A stretch of 64,000 nt of DNA from Haliotis asinina. Lineage: Eukaryota; Mollusca; Gastropoda; Lepetellida; Haliotidae. How positions within the stretch are numbered: the first letter of the stretch is position 1; each line of letters begins with the position of its first letter. The DNA is taken from contig NC_090290.1 of assembly GCF_037392515.1 (NCBI RefSeq), forward strand, positions 17,249,753 through 17,313,752, given 5' to 3'. Positions 63,536-64,000 of this stretch are shown piece by piece. Made by a program: the position numbers and the translations under genes. Under the pieces are notes generated by a model, which saw only the letters and a program-made list of their open reading frames with translations, was not told the DNA's origin and ran no database searches.

Positions 63536-64000
63536 CTGCAAAACAAGAACAAATACGCTCTACGGTATTGTCATCAGAACAAGGAAATAGCATGTAGGCT
63601 GTTTATGGACAGGCCTCTATAACACATGGACTAACACGTTCGCGAATTATTATCATGAATACAAGGTGGGTAGCATGTATGATTCTTGCGCACAGACCCA
63701 TGACGCTAATTAACGGACCAACTCCTTCTGTAATATTATCACCAGTACAAGGAAAATAGCATTCAGGATACCCGTAGACATGCCTCTGTAACACAAAGAC
63801 TTACACGTTCTGTGGTATCATCACCAGTACAAGGAAATAGCATTCAGGATACCTGTCGACAGTCTTCTGCAACACAAAGACTAACACGTTCTGTGATAAT
63901 AGCCCCAGTACAAGGAAATAGCATTCAGGATACCTGTCGACAGGCCTCTGTAACACAAAGACTAACCCGTTCTGTGGTATTATAACCAGTAAAATAAAAA
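63526..64000. repeat. ~81-bp minisatellite overlapping a splice acceptor
   Basis: The word ggcctctg-aacacaa recurs at 63531, 63612, 63782, 63862 and 63943, with one more degenerate unit near 63695; attcaggata recurs at 63761, 63842 and 63923. The first unit's ggcctctgc includes the exon border at 63535, so each unit carries a copy of the acceptor-like sequence on the minus strand. The array runs off the right edge. Confidence 0.85.

Overview
This looks like nuclear DNA of a vetigastropod mollusc, most likely an abalone (Haliotis) or a close relative. The evidence is intron-rich genes with GT-AG introns, moderate AT richness, and more than forty copies of short interspersed repeats ending in (ACTC)n of the kind I associate with abalone genomes. 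The species call is inference.

Layout. 1-6822 is a tandem array of a 1655-bp unit (two near-identical full copies, a third split by a Penelope-like retroelement, and a truncated fourth). 6901-8230 is a decayed poly(A)-tailed LINE on the minus strand. 8916-19045 is a seven-exon minus-strand gene for a 386-residue type II membrane protein resembling the DUF1647 family. Its introns hold a Penelope-type hairpin, a LINE tail and a 1.86-kb foldback element. 19430-21795 is a LINE remnant broken at its RNase H domain by an insertion with eight 91-bp repeats. 22000-28500 is gene-poor, with LINE and SINE pieces. 28510-29799 is an intact minus-strand GT61-type glycosyltransferase. 30640-32400 is a minisatellite field containing LINE tails. 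34945-42268 is a four-exon plus-strand gene for a secreted IgGFc-binding-domain protein, with an apparently whole Tc1-like transposon in intron 1 and an antisense LINE in intron 2. 45621-55605 is a seven-exon minus-strand gene for a secreted protein with five repeated six-cysteine domains (pacifastin/VWC-subdomain type), one per exon. 59184-63535 is the 3' part of a minus-strand gene with a degenerate cyclic-nucleotide-binding domain; it continues past the right edge, where an 81-bp minisatellite overlaps its splice acceptor.

Exons were joined by matching splice dinucleotides and codon phase. The three complete multi-exon models (386, 534 and 288 residues) close exactly in frame, which is the main support for them. 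The genes do not form an operon or an obvious pathway. Two are Golgi-type membrane proteins (one GT61, one possibly glycosyltransferase-like) and two are secreted extracellular proteins.

The most interesting signals are: a hammerhead-ribozyme-like core inside a near-perfect hairpin (14694-14817); the foldback element; a missing AG acceptor in the cysteine-rich gene; and a 3' tail shared by two SINE families and a LINE family.
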